A stretch of 64,000 nucleotides of DNA. Origin: Arthrobacter sp. YN (lineage in GTDB: Bacteria > Actinomycetota > Actinomycetes > Actinomycetales > Micrococcaceae). A program made the position numbers and the translations under genes. Positions within the stretch are counted from its first letter, which is position 1, and every line of letters starts with the position of its first letter. The notes under the pieces are model-generated. The model saw only the letters and a program-made list of their open reading frames with translations. It did not search any database and was not told the DNA's origin. The stretch covers positions 2,232,001 to 2,296,000 of the forward strand of contig NZ_CP022436.1 in assembly GCF_002224285.1 (NCBI RefSeq), read 5' to 3'. Positions 8,970 to 17,710 of this stretch are shown one piece after another.

Positions 8970-10234
8970 ACAACGCCTTACGTCCGATCGGGTTTATCGC
9001 CGATGACATAACTGGTGCGACTGACCTTGCGAGTGTGCTCGCAACCCGTGGAGTCGATGTGCGCCTGGCCTTTGGGACTGACATGCTTCCCGCCGATACC
9101 GGGGACGCTGTTGTCGTGGCTTTGAAGATCCGCAGTGTGCCTGCCACAGAAGCGCGTTCTGCCGCGCAGGAAGCGGCCAAGGCACTGCAGGCTGTCGGCG
9201 CCGAACAGATATTTTCCAAGTACTGCAGCACCTTCGACTCCACGGCTGAGGGAAACATCGGGCCTGTCACGGACGCTCTCATCGACCTCGCCGGCTCGGG
9301 CCGTGTAGTCCACTGTCCTTCGTACCCCGCCAATGGCCGGACGGTATATCAAGGTCACTTGTTCGTATGGCAGGAACTGCTCAGCGATTCCCCCATGCGC
9401 AACCATCCCCTCAATCCCATGCGTGATCCGCAGTTACGGCGTGTGCTCGCCGAACAGACACCGCACGCAGTGGATTCGGTCTATCTATCGACGGTGGACC
9501 AAGGCCCCGGTGCCATTTCGGACCGCCTTGCCGAAATCGGGGCTCAGCACACAGAGGCGCACCACGTAATTGTCGACGCGGTCAGGGACTCAGACCTTGA
9601 CAAGATCGCTGTAGCGGCCGCGGATGACCGCGTCGCCGCCGGCGGTGCCGCCTTTGGAGCCGCCTTCGCAGTTGCCGTCCACGAGCGTTCCGGACGAGAC
9701 CTGGCAGCCGACCCGAGAGTCTCAGCGTTGCCGCCCGGTCCAGCGGCAATCCTGGCCGGTAGCCTTTCCCGGGCAACACAGGAACAGGTGCGCAATTTTG
9801 ATGGACCTACGTTGACCCTCAATGTGCAAGATCTTGTAGATGGTGAGGCCGCCTTGCGCAAAGCGGCAGACTTTGTCGAAAACAGGATCTCTGACGGCCC
9901 CATGCTGATCACGACAGACCACAATTCCTTCGGAGCGTCCATTGCCGAGGGACTGAGTTCGGCGCAGGTCTCACGACGCGTGGAACTTGCCATGGGGGAC
10001 ATCGCTGTCGAGCTTGAGCGTCTGGGCGTTCGAAGGTTCATCATCGCAGGGGGTGAGACCTCCGGAGCAGTGGCCGAAGCACTCAATTTGCGGTCGGCGC
10101 GGATTGGTCCCGACATCAGCGTGGGCGTCCCATGGATTGTGGCAGAGGACCGGGGACTGGCGTTGGCTTTCAAATCGGGGAACTTCGGCGGGCCGTTGTT
10201 CTTCAGTGATGCTCTCGAAAGGGCTGGAAAATGA
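8966..10234 (+). CDS. Four-carbon acid sugar kinase family protein (OtnK-like)
   Basis: 422 residues of the DUF1537 kinase family. The N-terminal domain begins with IGFIADDITGATDLA, the family's substrate-binding aspartate motif, and the C-terminal nucleotide-binding domain contains a Gly-rich FIIAGGETSGAVAEAL segment. Characterised members phosphorylate 3-oxo-tetronates, threonate or erythronate at the 4-OH. The neighbouring OtnC-like aldolase/decarboxylase would act on the product, giving a dihydroxyacetone-phosphate-type intermediate. ATGA overlaps on both sides show translational coupling to the transporter and the aldolase. No dehydrogenase or isomerase that would supply the 3-oxo acid is in the operon, although unlinked SDRs nearby could serve. 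Confidence 0.88.
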   Translation: MNNALRPIGFIADDITGATDLASVLATRGVDVRLAFGTDMLPADTGDAVVVALKIRSVPATEARSAAQEAAKALQAVGAEQIFSKYCSTFDSTAEGNIGPVTDALIDLAGSGRVVHCPSYPANGRTVYQGHLFVWQELLSDSPMRNHPLNPMRDPQLRRVLAEQTPHAVDSVYLSTVDQGPGAISDRLAEIGAQHTEAHHVIVDAVRDSDLDKIAVAAADDRVAAGGAAFGAAFAVAVHERSGRDLAADPRVSALPPGPAAILAGSLSRATQEQVRNFDGPTLTLNVQDLVDGEAALRKAADFVENRISDGPMLITTDHNSFGASIAEGLSSAQVSRRVELAMGDIAVELERLGVRRFIIAGGETSGAVAEALNLRSARIGPDISVGVPWIVAEDRGLALAFKSGNFGGPLFFSDALERAGK

Positions 10235-10872
10235 GTTTTGACGATGCAATGCGAACCCACATGGTTGCTCTGGGAGCTGCACTTTATGATCGAGGCCTGA
10301 CTCCGGGCAGAACAGGAAACCTCAGCATCCGTGTCGGGGACAAAATCATGATCACCCCCACTAACGCTTGCCTGGGCCGACTCGACCCGGACCGACTGGC
10401 CATCACCTCTCTTGATGGAGAGCACATCGCCGGCGACAAGCCATCGAAAGAACTTGTCCTGCACCAGGCGCTCTATCAAAACCATCCCACGTGCGCTGCC
10501 GTGGCACATCTGCATTCGACTTCCGCAGTCGCGGTATCCTGCCTACCTGATCTGGACGTAGAGGATGCACTTCCTCCCTTGACGCCCTACTACGTTATGC
10601 GGGCTGGCCGCCTGCCCGTAGTCGACTATGCGGCTCCCGGGAGCACAGCACTACAGGAGGCAGTCGCACGGGCATCGGAGCGTTCGCGGGCAGTGCTGCT
10701 ACGTCACCATGGGACGCTGGCCACAGCCGCGACATTGGACGGCGCAGTTGATGCTGTGGAGGAAATCGAGGAAACAGCACGCCTGCATCTGCTTCTGGAA
10801 CGGCACTCACCGAGGTATCTCAGCGAGCATGACGTCGCTGATCTGCGGCAACGCTTCCCCCAAGCTCCATAG
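10231..10872 (+). CDS. Class II aldolase/adducin family protein (OtnC-like 3-oxo-tetronate-4-phosphate decarboxylase)
   Basis: 213 residues of the class II aldolase/adducin fold. The zinc ligands are in AHLHSTSAVAVSC, and a late RHHGTLA contributes the third histidine. The N-terminal GLTPGRTGNLSIR phosphate-binding loop and a general-base glutamate region (KELVLHQ) are also visible. With the adjacent OtnK-like kinase it forms the two-gene OtnK-OtnC module that phosphorylates and decarboxylates four-carbon sugar acids. An L-fuculose-phosphate-type retro-aldol reaction is the main alternative. It is the last gene of the operon and is followed by a strong terminator. Confidence 0.87.
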   Translation: MSFDDAMRTHMVALGAALYDRGLTPGRTGNLSIRVGDKIMITPTNACLGRLDPDRLAITSLDGEHIAGDKPSKELVLHQALYQNHPTCAAVAHLHSTSAVAVSCLPDLDVEDALPPLTPYYVMRAGRLPVVDYAAPGSTALQEAVARASERSRAVLLRHHGTLATAATLDGAVDAVEEIEETARLHLLLERHSPRYLSEHDVADLRQRFPQAP

Positions 10873-10877
10873 GACAC

Positions 10878-10903
10878 AGTGGCACCCCCGCGGGGGTGCC
10901 ACT
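10878..10903 (+). terminator. Rho-independent terminator of the ABC-kinase-aldolase operon
   Basis: A perfect 26-nt palindrome (AGTGGCACCCCC and its complement around a central GC) begins 6 nt after the aldolase stop and runs into a short T-rich tail (TTTCCTTA). Confidence 0.85.
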
Positions 10904-11220
10904 TTCCTTAAGTTCCTAGAGCCGGCAAACCCACCGCTTGAACAATTCAACAACTATAGCCTCTGTTTATTCGGGGATATAGTCCCGAAGCGCACTGGGT
11001 AGAGATACCATGTGCACGTGAACGGCTATGAGCATCTGCGTCTCTTTTGTAGTTGCATACTGACTAATCGGCGGAGCATCGCACTAGAAGGCAGCATGGC
11101 CGCGCCCGAAAAGGTCAGAGCGCCGGAACCAACGCCCAGGGGAGTGCTGTCGTCACAGCAACTCCAACGCCTCGATACGCAGATTCTGCCTTCCCATACT
11201 TCTCCATGTGAGGTGAAAAC
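10904..11220. other. Intergenic region upstream of the PucR gene
   Basis: Roughly 317 bases between the terminator and the regulator. It contains a small inverted repeat (TTGAA CAA TTCAA at 10938-10950) and a GAGGTGA ribosome-binding site just before the GTG start. A 70-codon frame at 11012-11224 has no features I would trust. Confidence 0.5.
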
Positions 11221-12780
11221 GTGACAACACCCCCTGCTAATCAGCCAGCTGGGCCTCCCCGGACCACAGCGGGGTTGGGCAAAATCTCAGTACGCGACCT
11301 CGTCGAGCTACGCTACTTGCAAGCAACCCCATTAGCGGGAATGTCCGGGCTGGACCGCCGGGTTTCCTGGGCTCATGTGAGCGATGCCTTCGACCCTTGG
11401 AATTGGCTCGATCCCGGCGATTTGGTACTTACGTGCGGTTACATCGTGCCCGAAGAACCCCACGATCAGGTGCGGTTTGTTGAGAAGCTTGCAGAGGCCG
11501 GGCTAAGCGGCCTAGTCATAGGCGAAGACAAACGTTGTCCAACGATCTCGACTGAGATGCTCGAAGCTGCCGACCGCGCCGAGTTCCCACTGATCAAGGG
11601 GGCGCACAGTGTGGGCTTTGCCCAGTATGTCCGCTTTGTGGCCGTCGCCAATGCAAAAGAAGAGAATCAGTCCTTCACCAAAATCGCCCGTGTACACGGC
11701 GAGGTGATGGCCAGCCTGCGTGAGGAACTTGCAGGCACGGAGTTCGTAGACCGGCTCAGTAATGTCGTCAATTGCACGCTGCAGGTCGTAGACCCGGACC
11801 TGTGGGAGTCATTGGTCCCCGGCGGGGGTACACCCGGGCTTGAATGGAAGAACGCCTACGATGAAGAGGTTCGCCGGTCGTCCGGTCGGGCACCTTTTGT
11901 TATGAACCTCACCGTCGACGACAAAGTCGCGCTGGCGATGCCGATCCCCAGCGAAAGGTCGGCCTGCCTCATCGCCTTCCCCGACGGTGAGACGAAACCG
12001 CCCCTGGCTGTTCTCCACCAGATCGCAGCGGCGTGCGCACTGGAGATCGGGCGAGTCGACGCCACGGTGGAGCGCTACCGCCGCTCCGGCGCCGGGCTTT
12101 TGAATGATGCGCTGGTCGGCCGCTTTGACCCGGTAGTTCTGACGGAGCTATTCCGCGAACGTCGACTACAAGGTGACCTTCGCGTCCTGGCGATCGACGG
12201 CCGACCCGACGCGATAGACAAACTGGCCCGGAGTTGGCTTATTCGTCGCATCCCGTTCCTATTCGGCGAGATCGGGCAAGTCGCAGTGGCGGTAGTCAGA
12301 TCTGAGGACGTCCCGACCTCCGTCCTGGAGGAACGAACCGCCCTTGAACGCTGGAGAGCCGGCCTGAGCGACACCTTCAGCGACACCGGCAACCTTGGTG
12401 ATGCGGTTCGTCAGGCGCGGTGGGCTCTCGAAACCATCAACCCGGAAAGCACAGCTCTCGTACCGTACGGACAGGGCAGTCCCACATTCCTTCCACGAAC
12501 CTTGGCTGAATCCAAGCTGACTGCTGATCGCGTCCTTGGCCCCCTCATGGATTATGACCGAGATCAAGGTACGGAATTGGTCAGAACCCTTCAGACGTAC
12601 TTGGAGTGCGATCGCTCTCCGAGCCGGACCGCTGAGCTGCTTTACATCCATACGCAAACCGTCAACTACCGCATGGCACGCGTCCAGGAATTGACGGGTC
12701 GATCCATGCGGTCCACAGGTGACGTCAGCGAGTTGTGGTTTGCCCTGCGTGCCCTGGCACTTTCACAAACCGTACAGTAG
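11221..12780 (+). CDS. PucR family transcriptional regulator
   Basis: 519-residue one-component regulator. The N-terminal PucR domain (about residues 25-150, with the DLVELRYLQATPLAG and LVLTCGY segments typical of the family) is followed by a degenerate GGDEF-like sensor region. A C-terminal CdaR-type helix-turn-helix (TAELLYIHTQTVNYRMARVQELTG) completes it. The GTG start has a strong GAGGTGA site 7 nt upstream. PucR proteins usually activate neighbouring catabolic genes in response to a pathway metabolite. Lying between the sugar-acid operon and the SDR/flavin-enzyme genes, it is a candidate regulator of either. Confidence 0.9.
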   Translation: MTTPPANQPAGPPRTTAGLGKISVRDLVELRYLQATPLAGMSGLDRRVSWAHVSDAFDPWNWLDPGDLVLTCGYIVPEEPHDQVRFVEKLAEAGLSGLVIGEDKRCPTISTEMLEAADRAEFPLIKGAHSVGFAQYVRFVAVANAKEENQSFTKIARVHGEVMASLREELAGTEFVDRLSNVVNCTLQVVDPDLWESLVPGGGTPGLEWKNAYDEEVRRSSGRAPFVMNLTVDDKVALAMPIPSERSACLIAFPDGETKPPLAVLHQIAAACALEIGRVDATVERYRRSGAGLLNDALVGRFDPVVLTELFRERRLQGDLRVLAIDGRPDAIDKLARSWLIRRIPFLFGEIGQVAVAVVRSEDVPTSVLEERTALERWRAGLSDTFSDTGNLGDAVRQARWALETINPESTALVPYGQGSPTFLPRTLAESKLTADRVLGPLMDYDRDQGTELVRTLQTYLECDRSPSRTAELLYIHTQTVNYRMARVQELTGRSMRSTGDVSELWFALRALALSQTVQ

Positions 12781-12892
12781 CAAGCTATATCGGGACACAG
12801 CTTCGCCCTCTCGATTTATATGGAAGACACATGGACGACGACGGTTGCGGACGGAATAGTTCTAGGGGCTGAGCGAACGAGAGGAAAAGCCC

Positions 12893-13648
12893 ATGAGTAA
12901 GTCATTTGAGGGACGCAGTGTGATCGTTACAGGAGTAGCTTCCGGCCTCGGAAGCGCCCTGGTCAAGGAGTTCGCTGCCGAAGGCGCTCAAATCCTCGGT
13001 TGCGACGTGAACGACGCCGCCGGCGAAGCCGCCATGGAGGGTCTTGGCTTTTACCGTCACACGGACGTGTCCAAAGAAGCTGAGGTTGAGTCTCTGGTCG
13101 ACGAAGCGGTAAAGCGCTTCGGCCGCCTGGATGTCCTGGTCAATAACGCAGCCATCCAGATCGAAGAAGAACTGGCGGACACCACAGAGGAGCAGCTGGA
13201 CAAGGTTCTGGGAGTAAATCTGAAGGGGCCGTTCTTCGGCTGCAAGCACGCCATCCGCGCCATGAGGGGCGCCGGCGGGGGCTCCATCGTCAACGTCTCC
13301 TCGGTACTGGCGGTAACGGGTGATCCCATGCTCGCAGCCTACGGAGCCGCCAAAGGCGGAGTTCTCGCCCTGACCAAAGCCGCAGCCGTGAAATACGGAC
13401 GCGATAACATCCGCTGCAACACCGTCCTTCCAGGCGACATGCAAACTCCACTCGTTGAAGCCTATTTTGCGGCGGCAAAGGACCCGGCAGCTCTGCGCGC
13501 ACAAGCGGAGGGAGAATACCCTCTCGGCCGCATTGGTCAGCCCAGCGAAGTTGCGCGCGCCGTACTGTTCCTGGCCTCAGACGCGGCAAGTTTCATCACG
13601 GGTGAGGCCCTCGTCGTCGACGGCGGCCTGCTCGCCGAATGCTACTAG
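12893..13648 (+). CDS. SDR family oxidoreductase
   Basis: 251-residue classical SDR with TGVASGLG cofactor loop, NNAA, a Ser-Ser active site (VNVSSVLAV), YGAAK catalytic Tyr/Lys and terminal VVDGG. It starts at an ATG with GAGAGGAAA upstream. It differs from the duplicated SDR of this window (the cofactor loop and active-site neighbourhood are clearly unlike), so it represents a separate dehydrogenation step. The aspartate after strand 2 (GCDVND) favours NAD over NADP. The substrate is unknown. Confidence 0.88.
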   Translation: MSKSFEGRSVIVTGVASGLGSALVKEFAAEGAQILGCDVNDAAGEAAMEGLGFYRHTDVSKEAEVESLVDEAVKRFGRLDVLVNNAAIQIEEELADTTEEQLDKVLGVNLKGPFFGCKHAIRAMRGAGGGSIVNVSSVLAVTGDPMLAAYGAAKGGVLALTKAAAVKYGRDNIRCNTVLPGDMQTPLVEAYFAAAKDPAALRAQAEGEYPLGRIGQPSEVARAVLFLASDAASFITGEALVVDGGLLAECY

Positions 13649-13807
13649 CCACCACCGCTTAAACCGGGTCAGGATTCAAAGCCGCAATTACGTCGACCAT
13701 GAACGCAAGATCTTATCTGCACACGCGTACTACCGGCATCACGTTTGACGGTCTTGGGTCCTGATCCGCGGCTACACGAGTCATTACGTCTAGAAACAGG
13801 GATATCC

Positions 13808-14470
13808 ATGTCCAAACTCGGTCTCATCCACACTGTATCCAAGCTTGGATCCACCTTTGCCGAGCTCACAGAAGAGCTGCTTCCGTCCGTGGAGACGATC
13901 GTTATTAGTGACGAATTGCTCCTGAAACGCACCGTTCGCGACGGAGAAATCGATAGTGTCACCCGTGACCGGCTTCGCGCCCACGTGGCTGCCCTCACTG
14001 AGTACGGCGTCGACGCGGTCCTGGTCACGTGTTCTTCCGTGGGCGGGGTTGTCGATGAGATAGCCAGAAACGCAGAAGTTCCGGTCTTTCGGGTGGACCG
14101 GGCCATGGCAGAACGTGCCGTTGAATTGGGAACCAGGATAGGTGTCCTCGCCACATTGCCAACAACGTTGGCACCGACCGCTGCTGTCGTAGAAAGCGCT
14201 GCACGCGCAGCCGGCCGCGATGTCTCCGTTATCCCCCGCCTCTGCGAGGGCGCCTTTTCCGCGCTGGACCGTGGCGACGCCGCCCGGCACGACGCCATCA
14301 TCGCAGAGGAACTCGATTCTTTGCTCGCCGAGGTCGATGTAGTCGTTCTTGCACAGGCATCCATGGCAAGGATCGCCGCCATGCGACCCATCGATGGTTC
14401 CCGTGTCCTATCGAGCCCGAGGCTCGCATTGGAGCGCCTGGCCACGCAAGGGCCATTTCTCTCCAAGTAA
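13808..14470 (+). CDS. Aspartate/glutamate racemase-fold protein, paralogue 1
   Basis: 220-residue member of the Asp/Glu/hydantoin racemase superfamily, which also includes maleate isomerase and arylmalonate decarboxylase. Cys75 sits in VLVTCSSVGG and Cys145 in the RLCEGAF segment, so both thiol positions are present. A paralogue with the same two signatures lies at 23318-23998. I start at the ATG before SKLGLIHT rather than the upstream in-frame codon at 13745, because the paralogue starts at the same point. Members act on chiral acids without a cofactor. Here it could isomerise, racemise or decarboxylate a dicarboxylate-type intermediate. Confidence 0.8.
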   Translation: MSKLGLIHTVSKLGSTFAELTEELLPSVETIVISDELLLKRTVRDGEIDSVTRDRLRAHVAALTEYGVDAVLVTCSSVGGVVDEIARNAEVPVFRVDRAMAERAVELGTRIGVLATLPTTLAPTAAVVESAARAAGRDVSVIPRLCEGAFSALDRGDAARHDAIIAEELDSLLAEVDVVVLAQASMARIAAMRPIDGSRVLSSPRLALERLATQGPFLSK

Positions 14471-14508
14471 GGGGTCCTTGCACGCAGACATAAACAGCCT
14501 GACCAGGT

Positions 14509-14563
14509 CTGTATAACGCGCTAATAGTGAGGATCACAAAGATCCTCGATCATTGTTATACAG
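14509..14563. promoter_or_regulatory. Nested inverted repeats upstream of the flavin reductase gene
   Basis: An outer perfect repeat CTGTATAAC (14509-14517) / GTTATACAG (14555-14563) encloses an inner hairpin GAGGATC-acaaa-GATCCTC (14529-14547). The outer arms look like a regulator-binding site; the inner stem could terminate the upstream gene. The half-site CTGTATAA recurs just upstream of the monooxygenase start at 21317-21324. Confidence 0.6.
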
Positions 14564-14638
14564 GCACGGAGCCACAAGCTACTCGACACGGGCCGAGACA
14601 ACATTCCGGCCTTCGCCCGGGAACAGGAAGGAAAGATC

Positions 14639-15175
14639 ATGACTACCGCACAAGTTACCGAATCTCCCACGACTTCTCTGTCGTCCGATGATTTCAAAGC
14701 CGCATTCCGCCAGCACCCCGCAGGCGTAGCCGTCATTACGGCTAACTCAGGAAACGGCCCGGTGATGCTCACGGCAACGTCCGTCTCCTCCGTGAGCGCC
14801 GATCCGGCACTGCTCATGTTCTCCCTCTCGGCGCATTCCTCAAGCACGCCCACCATTCGACGAGCAGAAACCGTAGTCGTCCACCTGCTCGGCGCCGGCC
14901 AGCTGGAACTGGCCAAGCTTGGCGCCACAAGCGGCATCGATCGTTTCGCCAACACCGAACTCTGGTCCACCCTGCCGGGCGGCGAGGTTTACTTCCCGGG
15001 CGCCCGCGCCTGGATCCGCGGCCGCGTCCTGACATCAATGGATGCCGGCGGCTCGGCGATCGTCCTGGTTGAGGCAATTGAAGCCAGCACACAGGACGGC
15101 GCTGAGGAGCAGGTGCCATTGGTCTACTACAACCGCACCTGGCACGAACTCGGAGACCACAGCCAAGTCGCCTAA
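14639..15175 (+). CDS. Flavin reductase family protein (HpaC/NADH:FMN oxidoreductase type)
   Basis: 178 residues of the flavin-reductase-like split-barrel domain. The FRQHPAGVAVITA start, the TATSVSSVSADPALLMFSL flavin-binding stretch and the late YYNRTWHEL segment are all characteristic. It reduces FMN or FAD with NAD(P)H and would supply reduced flavin to a two-component monooxygenase. The natural partner in this window is the luciferase-like enzyme at 20193-21314. The start is supported by GAAGGAAAG at the proper distance. A nested inverted repeat lies upstream. Confidence 0.9.
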   Translation: MTTAQVTESPTTSLSSDDFKAAFRQHPAGVAVITANSGNGPVMLTATSVSSVSADPALLMFSLSAHSSSTPTIRRAETVVVHLLGAGQLELAKLGATSGIDRFANTELWSTLPGGEVYFPGARAWIRGRVLTSMDAGGSAIVLVEAIEASTQDGAEEQVPLVYYNRTWHELGDHSQVA

Positions 15176-15266
15176 CCCGCGGTTATTCTGCAAGAGCTGT
15201 GCGCGCTAAAGACGATCATGTGCCCGCACATGAAGTGCATTTCCAGGCTGACAAGGAACTAGTGAC

Positions 15267-16145
15267 GTGACCCGAGCAATCGACATCCCCATAACGGAGC
15301 AGGCCCAGATCTCCACGGGCGTACCTGCTTCCGTTATTGGAAGCGGCCTGAGGACCGTAGTGGACGGGTTGGATCACGCCGAGGGAGTATGCTGGTCGCC
15401 TTTGGATCAAGTCCTCTACGCAGGAGGGGAAGGCGGCCAGCTTTACCGCTTCAACCTCGAGGGCGGGGCCGTGGAGACTGTTTGCACGGTACCAGGTGCT
15501 TCCATGCTGGGTCTGGCAGTTGACGGTTCGGGTCACGTCTACGTCTGCGATACCGGAAACAGCTGCGTCCAACGAGTCGACACCGCTGGAGTCGCCCGAC
15601 CCTATGGGGATTCGATCGGCTATCCCAACTATCCTGTTTTCGACAGCACCGGAAGCCTATGGGTTTCCGACTCGGGGGACTGGGGCAAACCCAACGGCGG
15701 CATAGTCCGAATAGACCCCGATGGCACCACAGAACGCGTACTCGAGGGCCTAAATTTTGCCAACGGACTGGCGATAAGCGGTGATTGGCTCTACATCGTA
15801 GAGTCGACCTGGCCCAGAGTCATCCGGATGCCCCTCGTCGGGGGACCCACCGAAGTGGTCGTGGTTCTGGACCAGGTGGTACCGGACGGAATCGCATTCG
15901 ACGCCGACGGGGGATTATGGATTAGCTGTTGGCAGCCCAATCGCGTCTACCGCCTGTCCGTGGACGGTCAACTCGATGTTAAGGTCGACGACTGGTCGGG
16001 AGTGTACGCCCCGACACCGACAAATATCGCCTTCGCCGGCCCCCAGCTGAATGTGCTCGCACTTGCCTCACTCGGCACCGGAGTAGTGACAGCCTGTGAC
16101 CCAGGCGTTCAGGGTTCCCCACTTCACCTGCCGATCCACCACTGA
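15267..16145 (+). CDS. SMP-30/gluconolactonase/LRE family protein
   Basis: 292-residue six-bladed beta-propeller. The early EGVCW segment contributes the metal-binding glutamate, NFANGLAI the central asparagine and VPDGIAFDADGGLW the late aspartate, the usual divalent-metal ligands of SMP-30 lactonases. It likely opens a lactone produced by an upstream oxidase or dehydrogenase. The GTG start is preceded by AAGGA. It lies between the flavin reductase and the amine oxidase, all in the same direction. Confidence 0.87.
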   Translation: MTRAIDIPITEQAQISTGVPASVIGSGLRTVVDGLDHAEGVCWSPLDQVLYAGGEGGQLYRFNLEGGAVETVCTVPGASMLGLAVDGSGHVYVCDTGNSCVQRVDTAGVARPYGDSIGYPNYPVFDSTGSLWVSDSGDWGKPNGGIVRIDPDGTTERVLEGLNFANGLAISGDWLYIVESTWPRVIRMPLVGGPTEVVVVLDQVVPDGIAFDADGGLWISCWQPNRVYRLSVDGQLDVKVDDWSGVYAPTPTNIAFAGPQLNVLALASLGTGVVTACDPGVQGSPLHLPIHH

Positions 16146-16217
16146 TCAACACAACGTCGTGTAAAACCCCGGTGGCGAAGTAGCCGCCGACCAGGAACAA
16201 AAGATAGGGACCAGATA

Positions 16218-17537
16218 ATGAGTAGCGAGATATACGACGCAGTGGTTATTGGAGCTGGCTTTGCCGGCATAACGGCCGCCCGCGACCTTGCCAAAGACGG
16301 CAAAAGGGTCCTGATCGTAGAAGCCCGGGACCGAATCGGCGGCCGCACCTGGTACCGTCCCTTCGCAGATACACACGTATCCGTCGAGATGGGCGGCAAC
16401 TGGCTCGATCCGGTAGGAAATGAAGCCATCATGGCAGAAGTCCAGCGGTACGGGGTTGAGCTCAGCACCAGCCCTCAGGCCGAGAATCATGTTTCCATCT
16501 TGGATGGCGTCCTGAGCCATGCAGCCTGTCCCATCAGTCGAGATGACGAACTCGCTCTCCGACTTTTTGTGGAAGAAGTCCGCAAGCAAGTGGAACGCAT
16601 CGACCCGACGCTGCCCTTGGACACTCAGAATGTCGGAGACCTCGATGTGCCACTGGATGACTACATCGACGGGTTCGGGCTCTCGGTGACTCTGAAAGAG
16701 CTCATGGGCGCGTGGATTCGACAGGAAACTGGTTGCCACCTCTCCCAAATCTCCGCCCTCCACCTGATGGCTTGGATCCCTGTTCTCAACTACGACGTCA
16801 TGGCCATCGGCCACACTCCAACGCACCGGTTCGCAGCCGGCACCACAGATCTCCTGCAGCGCATGTTGGACGACTCAGCTGCGGACCTGAGACTTTCTGC
16901 CCCCGTCAGCCAAGTCGAACAGTCTGACGACCAAGTCACGGTACGGCTGGAGAGTGGAGAGGTCGTGCGCGCACGAGGCGCCGTAATTGCCATTCCCCTG
17001 AACTGCCTCCCTGACGTCGAGTTCGTACCGCCGCTCTCACCCGAGAAGACCGCGGCCGCGGCAATCGGGCAGTCAGGAGCGGCAAAGAAGCTCTGGGCTC
17101 TCGTCACAGAAGTTCCTGAGAAGGTTCTTGGAATTGGCGAGCACGACGAACCAATCGACGTGTTCTTCACCGACTATCCACGCGACGAGACTGCTCTTGA
17201 AGGCGACCTCATCGTTGGGTTCTCGACACCAGAACGTTCTTTGAGAATTCTGGACCGGGAAGACGTGGAAAAGGCCTTCCGAAGGTACCTTCCTGACGCC
17301 CAGGTCCTCAAAGTTGACGGTCATGATTGGTTCGCTGACCCCTACTCCAAGGGAACCTGGTGCACCCCGCCGGCAGGATTGCTGTCGAAGTACGCTTCAG
17401 CACTTGAAGCCACGGAAGGCCGTGTCGTATTTGCGGGGTCGGACATCGCCCACGCATTCCGTGGCTGGATGGAGGGCGCAGTCGCAACCGGTGCCATTGC
17501 CGCGACACGCCTCTCCGCGATATTGGCCCAGGCTTAA
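16218..17537 (+). CDS. FAD-dependent amine oxidase family protein
   Basis: 439 residues. The N-terminal Rossmann dinucleotide motif VIGAGFAGITAARDL is followed by the EARDRIGGRTW signature of flavin monoamine oxidases. The C-terminal FAD-binding element (VVFAGSDIAHAFRGWMEGAV) is also complete. Relatives oxidise primary or secondary amines such as putrescine, tyramine or 6-hydroxynicotine to imines, releasing hydrogen peroxide. The cofactor is expected to be non-covalent or covalent FAD depending on subfamily; I cannot decide from sequence. This implies that the pathway handles an amine-containing intermediate. Confidence 0.88.
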   Translation: MSSEIYDAVVIGAGFAGITAARDLAKDGKRVLIVEARDRIGGRTWYRPFADTHVSVEMGGNWLDPVGNEAIMAEVQRYGVELSTSPQAENHVSILDGVLSHAACPISRDDELALRLFVEEVRKQVERIDPTLPLDTQNVGDLDVPLDDYIDGFGLSVTLKELMGAWIRQETGCHLSQISALHLMAWIPVLNYDVMAIGHTPTHRFAAGTTDLLQRMLDDSAADLRLSAPVSQVEQSDDQVTVRLESGEVVRARGAVIAIPLNCLPDVEFVPPLSPEKTAAAAIGQSGAAKKLWALVTEVPEKVLGIGEHDEPIDVFFTDYPRDETALEGDLIVGFSTPERSLRILDREDVEKAFRRYLPDAQVLKVDGHDWFADPYSKGTWCTPPAGLLSKYASALEATEGRVVFAGSDIAHAFRGWMEGAVATGAIAATRLSAILAQA

Positions 17538-17710
17538 TCTCGACGAGCTCAGGCCCTAGCAACTATTAGAGCCAGGGAAGCAACCCGGCACGTCTTCTCC
17601 ATACTCTCAACGGCTACAAACCGGCGCGGCTCCGCTAAACCCAGCGGAGCCGCGCCTACTTAACTTTCCAAAGAGGCGAACCCTGCGGACTACCTGACGA
17701 GGAACACTCA

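Noticed and set aside
11012..11224. 70-codon frame overlapping the PucR start
   Set aside because: No ribosome-binding site or recognisable motif; the PucR gene has its own strong site, so the overlap is probably chance.
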